Assembly (NCBI RefSeq): GCF_014199985.1
Contig: NZ_JACHOS010000003.1
Location: forward strand, 84,362-148,361
Direction of reading: 5' to 3'
Source: Methylorubrum rhodesianum
GTDB lineage: Bacteria; Pseudomonadota; Alphaproteobacteria; Rhizobiales; Beijerinckiaceae
DNA: 64,000 nucleotides
Shown: in pieces, positions 26,601-35,366 of the stretch
Layout of the letters: each line of letters opens with the position of its first letter
Numbering within the stretch: the first letter of the stretch is position 1
Notes under the pieces: generated by a model
What the model was told of the DNA's origin: nothing
Databases searched by the model: none
The model's input: only the letters and a program-made list of their open reading frames with translations
Program-made: the position numbers and the translations under genes

Positions 26601-26808
26601 CGTCTCGACGGGCCTGTCGCTCGTCTTCGTGCCGGCGATCTTCCTGCTGGTCGACGACCTGTCGCGGCTGTTCGTGCGCCTGTTCGGCCGCTTCGTCGGC
26701 GAGGCGGACGAGCCGGAGGCCGGGTGGGAGGGTGGGGAGGATGCCTACCGGCCGGGCCCGCCCGCCAATGCCGGCGGGCTCGACCGCCGGCCGACCGCCG
26801 CCGAGTGA
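23656..26808 (+). CDS. RND efflux transporter permease (AcrB/MdtB type)
   Basis: A 1050-residue inner-membrane drug/proton antiporter. The N-terminus MRLNVSAWAIRKPIPSLVLF is a typical first helix. FPNIDIPIVSVTITQSGAAP matches the first porter domain. GILVDDAIVEIENIVRHM in helix 4 carries the paired acidic residues for proton transfer. The second half repeats the layout, ending with LMGVVTKNAIMLVDFAIEE. A GAGGAG ribosome binding site lies before the ATG. It forms an operon with the adaptor upstream. Substrates are unknown and no dedicated regulator is adjacent. Confidence 0.93.
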   Translation: MRLNVSAWAIRKPIPSLVLFLVLMVLGLVSFRALPITRFPNIDIPIVSVTITQSGAAPAELQTQVTKWVEDSVAGVKGVKHILSTISEGSSITTIEFRLEVNQDRAVNDVKDAISKIRINLPRTIDEPIISRVEIAGLPIMIYGASAPAMAPEDLSWFVDDVVARQLQGVKGVGGVERLGGVAREIRVTLKPARLLALGITAADVNRQLRLTSADMAGGRGELAGGEQSIRTLGASASLETLGATSIVVPGGRKVRLDELATLMDAAEEPRTFARFNGEPVVGFAISRAMGASDAEVATAVARRIETLHAENPGVRFDLIDTSVVNTIGNYHSAMMGLLEGAALAVIVVFLFLRDWRATLIAAVALPLSVLPTFWVMSALGFSLNAVSLLAITLVTGILVDDAIVEIENIVRHMRMGKSAYRAALEAADEIGLAVIAITATIIAIFAPVSFMPGIAGQYFKQFGLTIAAAVFVSLLVARLITPLLAAYFLRDHGPDHAREGPVMRAYTRLVAWSVRHKYLTLILGLACFAGSIASTRLLPAGFIPAEDAARTMFVVELPPGARLDDTSRVSDRIVETLRAMPEVRSVFVDGGRQLPGKKEVRLASLTVNLVPKSERALTQKQVDHKISRVLRQVPDIRFWSLQEGGQREFALIVSGPDKAVVADVAARLQREAAGVPHLVNVMSTAPLDRTELRITPKAGVAADLGVSTDVIAETVRVGTIGDIAANLAKFNAKDRQIPIRVMLPERLRGQLPELASLKVPVKTGAAVPLTTVADLTLGRGPTAIERYDRTVRVAVEGDLQGSDALGSIIEQVMALPAATHLPEGVTIRQTGDAEIMSEVFEGFALAMGAGLMMVFGVLVLLFGNFLQPLTILFSLPLSIGGAILGLLVFQMPISMPVVIGILMLMGVVTKNAIMLVDFAIEETARGVDRVTAIVDAGRKRARPIVMTTIAMAAGMVPSAMALGIGGEFRAPMAVAVIGGLIVSTGLSLVFVPAIFLLVDDLSRLFVRLFGRFVGEADEPEAGWEGGEDAYRPGPPANAGGLDRRPTAAE

Positions 26809-27153
26809 TCCCGCTCGCGCGAGGCACGAAATCTGCTTTTCCAAACAACTCGGACGAATTGTATCGGTGCCGGTCTGGACCGGGCGGGGGCGGGCGGCGC
26901 GGCGTCTTGAGTTTTCTTGACGACACGATGACCTAGAGTATCAAACTCGGACCCGCGGCCGGACCGAGGCGCGGTGAAACTGGCCGGAGGCTAGAGGCGG
27001 ATCGGCCGTGAGGCTCTGACGAGGCTCTGCATTGTGCGAATACGTCGGGGTTGTACGGGTGGGCGGCGCGAAGCTTTTCGAAACACTTTTGATGTATTCG
27101 AGCCAAGACACCGCTTCGCGTCCACCACGGGCCTTGCGGCCGATGGATGACCG
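26809..27153. other. Intergenic region, 345 bp
   Basis: Between the RND pump and the HD-GYP gene. Base composition is less GC-rich than in neighbouring genes around 26830-26940 and 27025-27110. No gene, repeat or clear hairpin is seen. Confidence 0.5.
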
Positions 27154-28359
27154 ATGCGGGACTCTCGAGACCGAGACGCACGCCGAGACGCGAGCCAGGG
27201 ACAGCGGCACGGACGCCCCGAGGATGTCGTCGTCCTCGTCTCGGATCGCCGCGAGCGGGCGGAGCGGCTGGCCCGCGGCATCGCCCTCGTTCTGCCCTGC
27301 CGCGTGATCGAGCCCGGCGCGGGCTTACCGGCCGGCCGGCCCATCGCCTTCGTCGTCGATCTTGCCACCGACCTGACCGCCGGCGCGGCCGCCGACATGA
27401 CCGCGAACCGGGTCGGCGAACGGAGCCGGGCCTGGGTCATGTGGCTCGCCCGAAATATCCGCGAGAGCGGTCTGCCTTGCCTCTATCTCGCCCGCGGCAA
27501 CGCGGCCAAGGATGCGGCGGCCGTGGCCTTGCTCGGTACGCCGACGGTGATCGATCCGCGCCGGCCCGCCGGCATCGTGCCGACGCTCCAGCGCCTCGTC
27601 GCGGAGGGGAGGGGCGCGCGGGGCGGCCTGCACGAAGCGGGCGGCGGACCTCCCGCGGTGCGGGTGGAGCGGGCCACCGCCCTGGTCACCCACCTGTTCG
27701 ACAAGGCCGCCGCCGGCCGGCCGCCGAGCCCGGACGAGGCCGAGGAGGGCACGCGGATCGTGCTCGACACGGTGTCCGAGATCGGCATCCGCGCCTGGCT
27801 CGACCTCGTCTGGCGCCACGACATCCAAGTCTACCAGCATTCCCTGAGCGTGGCGGGTTTCGCCGCCGCCTTCGCCGCCGAGCTCGGCTTCTCCCGGGGC
27901 GACCGGCAGCGTCTGGCCAAGGCCGCGCTGCTGCACGATGTCGGCAAGGCGCTGATCCCCCACGCCATCCTCAACAAGCCGGGGCCCCTCACGCCGGACG
28001 AGATGGCGGTGATGCGCACCCACGCCGCCCTCGGCGCCGACCTGCTGGCCAAGGAGGGCGCCTTCGGGTCCGACATCCTCGACGTGGTGCGCTACCACCA
28101 CGAGCGCCTCGACGGGTCCGGCTATCCAGAGGGCCTGACGGCGGAGCGGATCGGCGATCTCGTGCGGCTCGTGGCGATCTGCGACGTGCATTCGGCCCTG
28201 ACCGAGCGCCGGGTCTACCGCCCGCCGCTCTCCGCCGCCGAGGCGGCCGCGATCATGGAGGCCCAGGCCGGCCCGCTCGATCCCGACCTGCTCCGGGTCT
28301 ACCGGCCGATCATCGCCCGCGCCGGGGGCGCCGCGGGCGGTCCGTCCGTGCTGGGCTGA
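27154..28359 (+). CDS. HD-GYP domain protein, probable c-di-GMP phosphodiesterase
   Basis: A 401-residue protein. Residues about 20-150 look like a degenerate receiver-like domain (VVVLVSDRRERAERLARGIA, PIAFVVDLATD), without an obvious phosphorylation aspartate set. The HD-GYP domain (about 220-380) has HSLSVAGFAAAF, the metal-binding [42 protein letters not shown] with intact HHE and GYP, and LVAICDVHSALTE. All residues typical of active enzymes are present. The phosphodiesterase role is family knowledge. Confidence 0.87.
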   Translation: MRDSRDRDARRDASQGQRHGRPEDVVVLVSDRRERAERLARGIALVLPCRVIEPGAGLPAGRPIAFVVDLATDLTAGAAADMTANRVGERSRAWVMWLARNIRESGLPCLYLARGNAAKDAAAVALLGTPTVIDPRRPAGIVPTLQRLVAEGRGARGGLHEAGGGPPAVRVERATALVTHLFDKAAAGRPPSPDEAEEGTRIVLDTVSEIGIRAWLDLVWRHDIQVYQHSLSVAGFAAAFAAELGFSRGDRQRLAKAALLHDVGKALIPHAILNKPGPLTPDEMAVMRTHAALGADLLAKEGAFGSDILDVVRYHHERLDGSGYPEGLTAERIGDLVRLVAICDVHSALTERRVYRPPLSAAEAAAIMEAQAGPLDPDLLRVYRPIIARAGGAAGGPSVLG

Positions 28360-28371
28360 GCCGCGGTTCCC

Positions 28372-28387
28372 AGAGGGCAGGCCCTCT
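28372..28387. terminator. Hairpin between convergent genes
   Basis: AGAGGGC-AG-GCCCTCT lies between the ends of the HD-GYP gene and agmatinase. Position suggests a bidirectional terminator. Confidence 0.45.
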
Positions 28388-28408
28388 CGAAACCCGGTCG
28401 TTCACGGG

Positions 28409-29431
28409 TCAAGCCGCCGGCTGCCGTGCGGCGACTCCTTCGGCGAGCAGGCACAGGATCTCGAAGGCGATGCCGGCGCCGGCCAGTGCCGTGATGCCGG
28501 CGGGGTCGAGGGAGGGCGCGACCTCCACCACGTCCGCTCCGACGAGATCGAGACCGCGCAGGCCCCGCAGCAGGTGCAGCGCCTCCCGCGTGGTGAAGCC
28601 GCCGATCTCCGGCGTGCCGGTGCCGGGGGCGAAGGCGGGATCGAGGGCGTCGATGTCGAAGCTGAGATAGGTCGGGCCGTCCCCGGCCACGGCGCGGGCC
28701 TCCGCGGCCACCTCCGGCAATCCGCGGGCGCAGACCTCCTCCATCGCGAGAAGGCGCATGCCCTGCGCCAACGCCCAATCCCGCTCGTCGGCGGCGTCCA
28801 TGCTGCCGCGCAGGCCGATCTGGATGCAGCGGCGCGGATCGAGCACGCCGGCCTCGACCGCGCGGCGGAACGGCGTGCCGTGGGTCAGCCGCGACCCGTC
28901 ATACTGCGCGTCGTCGGTATCGCTGTGGGCGTCGATATGGATCAGCCCGAGCGGCCGGGCGGCCCCGAGCGCCCGCAGCACCGGATAGGTCACGAAATGG
29001 TCGCCGCCGACCGTGAGCGGCACGATCCCGGCTTGCGCGAGCGGCCGGTAGAACGCCTCGATGCGCCGGTCGGTCTCGGCGGCGTCCACGGGATTGACCG
29101 GCACGTCGCCGAGATCGGCGCAGGCCGCCAGGGCGTAGGGCGCCACGCCGGTGGCGTGGTTGAGGGCCCGCGTGCCGGTGGAAGCCTCGCGCACCGCCCG
29201 CGGTCCGAGCCGCGCGCCGGGCCGACCGGTGGTGGTGCCGTCGAACGGGATGCCGATCAGGCCGATCTCGGCCCGGCCGGCGCCCGCCGCCTCGGCCGGA
29301 GCGAGCACCGGGAGCCGCATGAAGCTCGCGAGCCCGGAGAAGCGCGGCGTCGCCATCCCCGAGGCCGGCTGGAACCGCGCCAGGCGCTGCGCCCGCGTCT
29401 CCCCCCTGTCCTCCGCCCTCTCATCGGCCAT
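28409..29431 (-). CDS. speB: Agmatinase
   Basis: A 340-residue ureohydrolase. The binuclear manganese motifs are all present: TVGGDHFVTYPVL, LIHIDAHSDTDDA and YLSFDIDALDPAFAPGTGTP. IGLIGIPFDGTTTGRPGARLG is typical of agmatinases, which make putrescine and urea from agmatine. Related guanidinobutyrase or formimidoylglutamase activities cannot be excluded. The start ATG is at 29431. The N-terminal 30 residues are variable. Confidence 0.87.
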   Translation of the reverse strand: MADERAEDRGETRAQRLARFQPASGMATPRFSGLASFMRLPVLAPAEAAGAGRAEIGLIGIPFDGTTTGRPGARLGPRAVREASTGTRALNHATGVAPYALAACADLGDVPVNPVDAAETDRRIEAFYRPLAQAGIVPLTVGGDHFVTYPVLRALGAARPLGLIHIDAHSDTDDAQYDGSRLTHGTPFRRAVEAGVLDPRRCIQIGLRGSMDAADERDWALAQGMRLLAMEEVCARGLPEVAAEARAVAGDGPTYLSFDIDALDPAFAPGTGTPEIGGFTTREALHLLRGLRGLDLVGADVVEVAPSLDPAGITALAGAGIAFEILCLLAEGVAARQPAA

Positions 29432-29801
29432 GACGATCCTCTCCGGCGCGGCGTCCTATCGCGTTCCGCATCAAGCCGTCCGGATCGTTCGCCCGCAAGC
29501 CTCCCGCCCGCAATCCTCCGCCCACAAGCCTCCCGCCCGCCGTCGGGCCCGGATGCCGGGGCCCGGTCGCGCATCCGGCGCTCGGGAATCCGGCGCGGAC
29601 TACGTAGAGGGGCCCGGCCTGCGGATACATTCGCTTTCGATGGCGTTGGGGACCCGGGCCCGTGATACGGCCACGCTTTCCGACGCGCCTTCCCAGAGGG
29701 ATGGATCGTCGCGCGAAGCGGATCGGGAATCGGCGGCCGCTCGGACGAAAACGGCCGGCTCGATCAGCGCGGAGGGCCGCGCACACGAAGGATGACGGTT
29801 C
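29432..29801. other. Divergent intergenic region, 370 bp
   Basis: Between agmatinase and the FemAB-like gene. It holds the short tandem repeat at 29492-29535. No gene is supported. Confidence 0.5.
29492..29535. repeat. Three imperfect 14-15-bp tandem units
   Basis: CCCGCAAGCCTCCCG, CCCGCAATCCTCCG and CCCACAAGCCTCCCG follow one another in the agmatinase upstream region. Confidence 0.65.
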
Positions 29802-30806
29802 ATGGCAGCTCAGGTCGCGGTCATCGACCGTTCGGAGGCCGCGGATTGGGACGAGGCTCTCTGGCAGCAGCCCGCCGCCAACATCTACGCCTCGCGAAGC
29901 TGGGGTGATTACAAGGGGCGGCTCGGCTGGGCCGTCCGCCGGCTCGCCCTGTGCGACAACGGCGAGGATCTCGCCTACATCCAGTGTCAGGAGCGCCGTG
30001 CGGGTCCGCTGCGCCGGGTTCTCGTGCAGGGCGGCCCGGTCCTCACCACCCGCGGGCAGTCCCGGGCGGAGGCGGTGCTCGCCGCCTTCCTCGACCATCT
30101 CGCCCTGCGCCCGGCGGACCTGCTCGCGGTGAAGAGCTACCGGCCCCAGGATCCGGAGGGGATCACCGCGCTCCTGTCGCACGGCTTCGTCCCCGTGATC
30201 GGGGGCAAGGATCACACGATCGAGCTCGACCTGACGCCGGGCGCGGAGGCGATCCTGGCCGCGGCGGACCGGCGCTGGCGGCGGGAGGTCAAGAAGGCGG
30301 AGGGGCAGCCCGACCTCACCGCCGTCTTCCTGACGGATCGGGACGAGCGCCTGCGGGCCTTCGACACCTTCGTGCGGATGTACGCCGCCCTACAGCAGCG
30401 CAAGGGCTTCTCGAGCGACCTCGACACCGCCGCCTATCGCGACCTCGCGGCCTCCGATCCGCACCTGCTCTTCCTCGAGATCCGCGAGGGCGGGGAGCCG
30501 ATCCTGGTGCGCATCGTCCACACGGCACGGGAGCGCTGGACCGATTTCTTCACCGCCTCGAACGAACGGGCCCGGGCCACCGGCGCGGCGAGCTTCGCCG
30601 TGTGGCGGATCGTCGAGCGCGCCTGCGAGGCGGGGGCCGGCCGCTTCGATTTCGGCGGCGTCGACCCGGCCGGCAACCGCGGCGTCTTCGACTTCAAGCG
30701 GACCCTGAGCCGCAACGTGGTCCAGGGCGGCCCGACCTGGATCTACGCGCGCAACACCTTCGTCCGCCGCGCCGCCGCGACGGCCCTGTTCCTGCGCCGG
30801 ATCTGA
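29802..30806 (+). CDS. FemAB-like GNAT-fold acyltransferase
   Basis: A 334-residue protein with the tandem GNAT layout of FemABX (lipid II:glycine glycyltransferase-like) proteins. The N-terminal half has NIYASRSWGDYKGRLGWAVR and KDHTIELDLTPGAEAILAAA, followed by RRWRREVKKAE. The C-terminal half has FVRMYAALQQRKGFSSDLD and FDFGGVDPAGNRGVFDFKR. In Firmicutes the family adds amino acids to peptidoglycan precursors; in alphaproteobacteria the role is not established and may concern cell envelope or capsule. It is a single gene, closed by a strong terminator. Confidence 0.78.
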   Translation: MAAQVAVIDRSEAADWDEALWQQPAANIYASRSWGDYKGRLGWAVRRLALCDNGEDLAYIQCQERRAGPLRRVLVQGGPVLTTRGQSRAEAVLAAFLDHLALRPADLLAVKSYRPQDPEGITALLSHGFVPVIGGKDHTIELDLTPGAEAILAAADRRWRREVKKAEGQPDLTAVFLTDRDERLRAFDTFVRMYAALQQRKGFSSDLDTAAYRDLAASDPHLLFLEIREGGEPILVRIVHTARERWTDFFTASNERARATGAASFAVWRIVERACEAGAGRFDFGGVDPAGNRGVFDFKRTLSRNVVQGGPTWIYARNTFVRRAAATALFLRRI

Positions 30807-30817
30807 CCGCGGGCGCT

Positions 30818-30855
30818 CCGAAGGGCAGGGGGAGTTCGGGTCCCCTGCCCTTCGG
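30818..30855 (+). terminator. Strong hairpin after FemAB-like gene
   Basis: CCGAAGGGCAGGGG and CCCCTGCCCTTCGG are perfect 14-bp arms around a 10-base loop, 12 bp past the stop. Confidence 0.75.
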
Positions 30856-30877
30856 ATCATGAGCTCGCCGCCACGGC

Positions 30878-31189
30878 TCAGCTGCGCTGCTTGGCGCGCA
30901 GGCTGCTCGTGTCGCCCGAGGTGTTCGTCATCGGGCCGGCCGGGCCGATGGAATTGGCCGACGCCTCATCCGCGTCGTCGCTTTGGCGGGCGCCGACATG
31001 GTCGTGATACTGCTCGGTCTGGACGTGGCGGCTGTCGAGGCCGCGCGCGTCGGAGTGCCGGGACTTGTCGCGGTTGCTCAGCACCTCGTTCTCGCCGAGG
31101 ACGCCTTCGGGCAGCTCGGTCATGGCGCCGCTGCCGTCGCCCTTGCCCTGCGCACCGGGACCCATGCTGTGCCGGTCGGCCTTGGCCAT
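30878..31189 (-). CDS. Small hydrophilic hypothetical protein
   Basis: A 103-residue, strongly hydrophilic protein starting MAKADRHSMGPGAQGKGDGS, with many His, Asp, Ser and Gly and no membrane segment. AGGAG lies 7 bp before the ATG at 31189, which decides this start over one 7 codons upstream. No family is recognised. Such low-complexity proteins may be intrinsically disordered; no function is proposed. Confidence 0.65.
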   Translation of the reverse strand: MAKADRHSMGPGAQGKGDGSGAMTELPEGVLGENEVLSNRDKSRHSDARGLDSRHVQTEQYHDHVGARQSDDADEASANSIGPAGPMTNTSGDTSSLRAKQRS

Positions 31190-31390
31190 GATGTCGCTCC
31201 TGTCGCTCATGATGACGTGGAGAACAGATCTGGGCGTGTGACCGAAGAGGGCAAGCTGAGCAGGGAGAAACTTAAAAGGTCTTCGCCGAGGAACATTTCT
31301 GCCCCTCCGGCGATCGGGGCGCTGTCGAGACGAGAGCGCCGCCGAGCTTCGAGCTGGGAGTGCGAATACGCTTCGGAGTGGTGGCGATGC

Positions 31391-32683
31391 TCAGCGCGAC
31401 GGTGCCGTGAGGGGGGCCGCGAGCCGCTCCGCGAACCGCGCCACCAGCCGTCGCCCGACCTCCTCCTTGCCGAGCCTCGGCCAGGTCTCGACGCCGCCGT
31501 CGCGGGCGACGAGGTGGACGGTGTTCTCCAGCCCGCCCATGACTCCGCCCTCCGCCGAGACGTCGTTGGCCACGATCAGGTCGCAGCCCTTGCGCGCGAT
31601 CTTCCGCTGCGCGTTCGCGATCACGTCGTCGGTCTCGGCCGCAAAACCCACGACGAGGGGCGGGCGCCCCTCGCTGCGGCCGGCGATGGTGGCGAGGATG
31701 TCCGGGTTCTCGACGAGCTGCAGGGGAGGCGGCGTGCTGCCGTCCTTCTTGATCTTGCCCGCCCGGGTCTCGGCCGGGCGCCAGTCGCCGACGGCGGCGG
31801 CGAAGATCGCGAGGTCGGCGGGCAGGGCCGCCTCGACCGCGGCGAGCATCTCGCGGGCGCTCTCGACCCGCACCACGGTGACGCCCGCCGGATCGGGGAT
31901 TGCCACCGGCCCCGAGACCAGGGTGACCCGGGCGCCGGCCTCGGCCGCGGCGGCGGCGACCGCGTGGCCCTGGCGGCCCGAGGAGCGGTTGGCGAGGTAG
32001 CGCACGGGGTCGATCGCCTCGTGGGTCGGCCCCGAGGTGACGAGCACGTGCCGCCCCGCCAGCGGTTTTTTCGGGGTTTCGCGGCCGGCCAGGAAGCCGA
32101 GGCCCTGGCCCTCCGAGCGTTGCGCCAGGAGGTTTTCGAGGGCGTCGGCGATCTCGTGGGGCTCGGCCAGGCGCCCGGGTCCGAACTCGGCCTCGGCCAT
32201 CGCCCCCTCGTTGGGGCCGACCACGGCGACGCCGTCGGCCTTCAGGGTCGCGAGGTTGCGCCGGGTCGCCGGATGCAGCCACATCCGCACGTTCATCGCC
32301 GGGGCGATCAGGATCGGCAGGGTGGTGGCGAGCAGCACCGTCGAGGCGAGGTCCGGCGCGTGGCCGGTCGCCATCCGCGCCATCAGGTTGGCGGTGGCCG
32401 GCGCCACCACGATCGCGTCGGCATCCCGCGCCAGCCGGATATGGCCGATATCGGCCTCGCTCTCCCGGTCGAACAGGTCGGTATGCGCCCGCTCCCCCGC
32501 GAGCGCGGCGGCGGCCAGCGGCGTGACGAATTCCTGGGCCGACTCGGTCAGCAGCGGGCGCACCTGCGCCCCGCGCTCGCGCAGGCGGCGGATCAGGTCG
32601 AGCGCCTTGTAGGCGGCGATCCCGCCGCCGACGATGAGCAGGACGCGGCGGCCGGCGAGGGATTTTGGGGACGACGGACTCAT
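31391..32683 (-). CDS. coaBC: Bifunctional phosphopantothenoylcysteine decarboxylase/synthetase
   Basis: A 430-residue CoaBC (Dfp) protein for coenzyme A synthesis. The CoaC flavoprotein half begins RRVLLIVGGGIAAYKALDLI, with PATANLMARMATGHAPDL and the PAMNVRMWLHP motif containing the active-site Asn. The CoaB half starts near residue 195 at GRHVLVTSGPTHEAIDPVRY with LANRSSGRQGHAVA, and ends with CDLIVANDVS and the lysine-containing KIKKDGS loop. Both halves are complete. It lies 52 bp downstream of ubiB on the same strand. Confidence 0.95.
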   Translation of the reverse strand: MSPSSPKSLAGRRVLLIVGGGIAAYKALDLIRRLRERGAQVRPLLTESAQEFVTPLAAAALAGERAHTDLFDRESEADIGHIRLARDADAIVVAPATANLMARMATGHAPDLASTVLLATTLPILIAPAMNVRMWLHPATRRNLATLKADGVAVVGPNEGAMAEAEFGPGRLAEPHEIADALENLLAQRSEGQGLGFLAGRETPKKPLAGRHVLVTSGPTHEAIDPVRYLANRSSGRQGHAVAAAAAEAGARVTLVSGPVAIPDPAGVTVVRVESAREMLAAVEAALPADLAIFAAAVGDWRPAETRAGKIKKDGSTPPPLQLVENPDILATIAGRSEGRPPLVVGFAAETDDVIANAQRKIARKGCDLIVANDVSAEGGVMGGLENTVHLVARDGGVETWPRLGKEEVGRRLVARFAERLAAPLTAPSR

Positions 32684-32734
32684 GGGCGCAGAACGGGGAC
32701 TTGCGGGCCGCGCGTCAAGGGGCGGGAACGGCTC

Positions 32735-34297
32735 TCACCGGAACGCCAGCACCAGCGCCCCCGCCGCGATCCCCCACAGGGCCAGGGTGGTCATGATGGC
32801 GTGGCGCCGCTCCAGCTTGACCAGCCGCTCGATCGCCTTGGTGTCGCGGGAACCCTCCTCGTCGAGGCGGATCATGATGCGGCGGATGCGCTGGGCGATG
32901 TCGGGGATGTCGGAGACGACCTCGGCCAGCGTCATCGCGGCGCGCGCCCCGCCTTCGAGCCGGCCGACCGGGCCGAGATGGCGGGTGATCCACGCGCGCA
33001 CCACCGGTTCGGCGCCGGTCCACATGTCGAGCTGCGGATCGAGCGAGCGGGCGACGCCCTCCACCACCACCATGGTCTTCTGCAGCATCACCAGCTCGGT
33101 GCGGGTGCTCATGTCGAACAGGGCGGTCACGTCGAACAGGAGGGTCAGCACCTTGGCCATCGAGATCTCGTCGGCCCGGCGCTGGTGGATCGGCTCGCCG
33201 ATCGCCCGGATGGCCTGCGCGAAATCGTCCACCGAATGGTGGCGCGGCACGTAGCCGGCCTCGAAATGCACCTGGGCGACGCGGCGGTAGTCGCGGGTGA
33301 TGAAGCCGAGAAGGATCTCGGCGAGGAAGCGCCGCTCGGCGTGGCCGAGCCGGCCCATGATGCCGAAATCGACCGCCACCAGCCGTCCCTGCGGATCGAC
33401 GAACAGGTTTCCGGGGTGCATGTCCGCGTGGAAGAAGCCGTCGCGGATCGCCTGGCGCAGGAAGGACTGGATCACCACCCGGCCGAGCGCCTTCGGGTCG
33501 TGGCCCGCCGCGACGATGCCGGCGCGGTCGTTGAGGCGCACGCCGTCGATCCATTCGGAGGTCAGCACATCCCGCGCCGTCAGCGCCCATTCGGGCCGGG
33601 GCGTGCGGAAATCCTCGTCGCCCTTGGTGTTCTGGGCGAGTTCCGACATCGCCGCCGCCTCGAGCCGGAAATCCATCTCCATGGTGACGGAGCGGGCCAG
33701 GATCTCGACGACCTCGCGCGGCCGCAGGCGCTCGGCATCGGGCAGCAGCGCGTTGACGACGCGGGCCATGAACCGCATCGCCTGCAGGTCCTTGGCGAAG
33801 CGCTCGCGCACGCCCGGGCGCATCACCTTGACGGCGAGCGTCCGCTGCGTGCCGTCGGCGTCGAGCACCGTCGCCTTGTGGACCTGGGCGATCGAGGCCG
33901 CCGCCACCGGCTCGCTGAAGGCGGTGAACAGGGCCGGGATCGGCTTGCCGAGCTCCCCCTCGACGACCCGCATCGCCACGTCCTGCGGGAAGGGCGGCAC
34001 CCGGTCCTGAAGTCGCTCGAGGTCGCGCGCGGCGGCCATGCCGACGATGTCGGGACGGGTCGCCAGGAACTGGCCGAACTTGACGTAGGAGGGGCCGAGC
34101 CGGGTCATCGCCCGTTCCAGCGGGCTCGCGCCCGGCGCCTCGGCGATGCCGCGCCGCTCCAGCATGCGGCCGAGCTTGAGCGCGAGCCGCAGGTGCGGCG
34201 GCAATTGCGCCGCGTCGATCAGCGCGAGCCCGCCCTCGCGGGCGAGCACGAAGCCGACATGGGCGCCGCGGGCGAGGTGGAAGACGGCGCCTAGCAT
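32735..34297 (-). CDS. ubiB: UbiB-family atypical kinase, ubiquinone biosynthesis
   Basis: A 520-residue ABC1/UbiB protein. The KxGQ motif appears as SYVKFGQFLATRPDIVG near residue 70. Further family marks are PVAAASIAQVHKATVLDADG (Ala-rich loop), TLAVKVMRPGV (catalytic lysine), FFHADMHPGNLFVDPQGRLV and the metal-binding AVDFGIMGRL. The last 25 residues form a C-terminal membrane helix (TLALWGIAAGALVLAF). UbiB supports lipid-phase hydroxylation steps of ubiquinone synthesis. It lies directly downstream of ubiE. Confidence 0.93.
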   Translation of the reverse strand: MLGAVFHLARGAHVGFVLAREGGLALIDAAQLPPHLRLALKLGRMLERRGIAEAPGASPLERAMTRLGPSYVKFGQFLATRPDIVGMAAARDLERLQDRVPPFPQDVAMRVVEGELGKPIPALFTAFSEPVAAASIAQVHKATVLDADGTQRTLAVKVMRPGVRERFAKDLQAMRFMARVVNALLPDAERLRPREVVEILARSVTMEMDFRLEAAAMSELAQNTKGDEDFRTPRPEWALTARDVLTSEWIDGVRLNDRAGIVAAGHDPKALGRVVIQSFLRQAIRDGFFHADMHPGNLFVDPQGRLVAVDFGIMGRLGHAERRFLAEILLGFITRDYRRVAQVHFEAGYVPRHHSVDDFAQAIRAIGEPIHQRRADEISMAKVLTLLFDVTALFDMSTRTELVMLQKTMVVVEGVARSLDPQLDMWTGAEPVVRAWITRHLGPVGRLEGGARAAMTLAEVVSDIPDIAQRIRRIMIRLDEEGSRDTKAIERLVKLERRHAIMTTLALWGIAAGALVLAFR

Positions 34298-34442
34298 CCG
34301 CGAACCCTGTCAGGTGTTTCCTCGAAGAGGGCCGGTGTGTCTTCGAAGAGGGATCGCGCCGGATGGCGGGCGCGAAGAAGGCCCCGCGCCGCAGGCCTCG
34401 GCCGTGCCGGGGCGGCCGCCGGGATGCGAGACCGGAAAGCGA

Positions 34443-35222
34443 TCAAGAAATCTTCCAGCCGGAATGGATCGCGACGATGCCGCCCGAGAGCCGGCGATGG
34501 CTGACATGCGAAAAGCCCGCCGCCGCGATCATCTGGGCGAACGCCTCGGGGGAGGGGAACTTGCGGATCGACTCGACGAGGTACTGGTAGGAGTCGCGGT
34601 CGCCCGCCACCCGCTCGCCGATGCGCGGGATCACGTGGAAGGAATAGGCGTCGTAGATCTTCTCCAGCACCGGCAGGTCGACGCGGGAGAATTCCAGGCA
34701 CAGGAAGCGCCCGCCGGGCTTGAGCACCCGGTGCGCCTCGCGCAACGCCACGTCGATGCGCGGCACGTTCCGGATGCCGAAGGCGATGGTGTAGCTGTCG
34801 AAATGACCCGCCGGCAGCGGCAGCGTCTCGGCGTTGCCGGTCACGAAATCGATGCGGCCGTCGTAGGTGTGCCCGGCCCGCTCGGCGCCGACCCGCAGCA
34901 TCGCCTCGTTGATGTCGAGCACGGTGACGTGGGTCTCGGGGCCGCCCGCCTCCAGGGTACGGAAGGCGATGTCGCCGGTGCCGCCGGCGACGTCGAGATG
35001 GCGGTGGGGCCGCGTGCGCGAGGGGCGCAGCATCGAGATCAGGTGCGACTTCCAGGCCCGGTGCAGCCCGCCCGACATCAGGTCGTTCATCAGGTCGTAG
35101 CGGCGCGCGACCGAGCGGAACACGTCGTCGACGCGGGCCTGCTTCTCGGACAGGCGCACGCGCTCGTAGCCGAAATCGGCGGTGGCTTCCGTGTCGCCGG
35201 CTCCGGTCTGCGTTCCGCTCAT
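34443..35222 (-). CDS. ubiE: Ubiquinone/menaquinone C-methyltransferase
   Basis: A 259-residue class I SAM methyltransferase of the UbiE/COQ5 family. Markers are the N-terminal [20 protein letters not shown] and [20 protein letters not shown], the SAM motif [45 protein letters not shown] and LCLEFSRV. It methylates the demethoxy-benzoquinol intermediate. It is the first gene of a ubiE-ubiB-coaBC series on the minus strand. Confidence 0.95.
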   Translation of the reverse strand: MSGTQTGAGDTEATADFGYERVRLSEKQARVDDVFRSVARRYDLMNDLMSGGLHRAWKSHLISMLRPSRTRPHRHLDVAGGTGDIAFRTLEAGGPETHVTVLDINEAMLRVGAERAGHTYDGRIDFVTGNAETLPLPAGHFDSYTIAFGIRNVPRIDVALREAHRVLKPGGRFLCLEFSRVDLPVLEKIYDAYSFHVIPRIGERVAGDRDSYQYLVESIRKFPSPEAFAQMIAAAGFSHVSHRRLSGGIVAIHSGWKIS

Positions 35223-35366
35223 CCGATCACATCCTGCGCTCGCCCGCAGCCGTCCACGGCTCCGGCCGAGCCTCCTTAGCGAATGCCGGATCGAACCGCC
35301 ATGCGGCAGCGGGAATGCCGGGGGCAGGGGAGGTGTTCCGTCGCGCGGGCCGGCTCGGACAGACCG

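Noticed and set aside
30983..34294. Plus-strand ORF of 1103 codons
   Set aside because: Antisense shadow of coaBC and ubiB, both of which have full family motifs.
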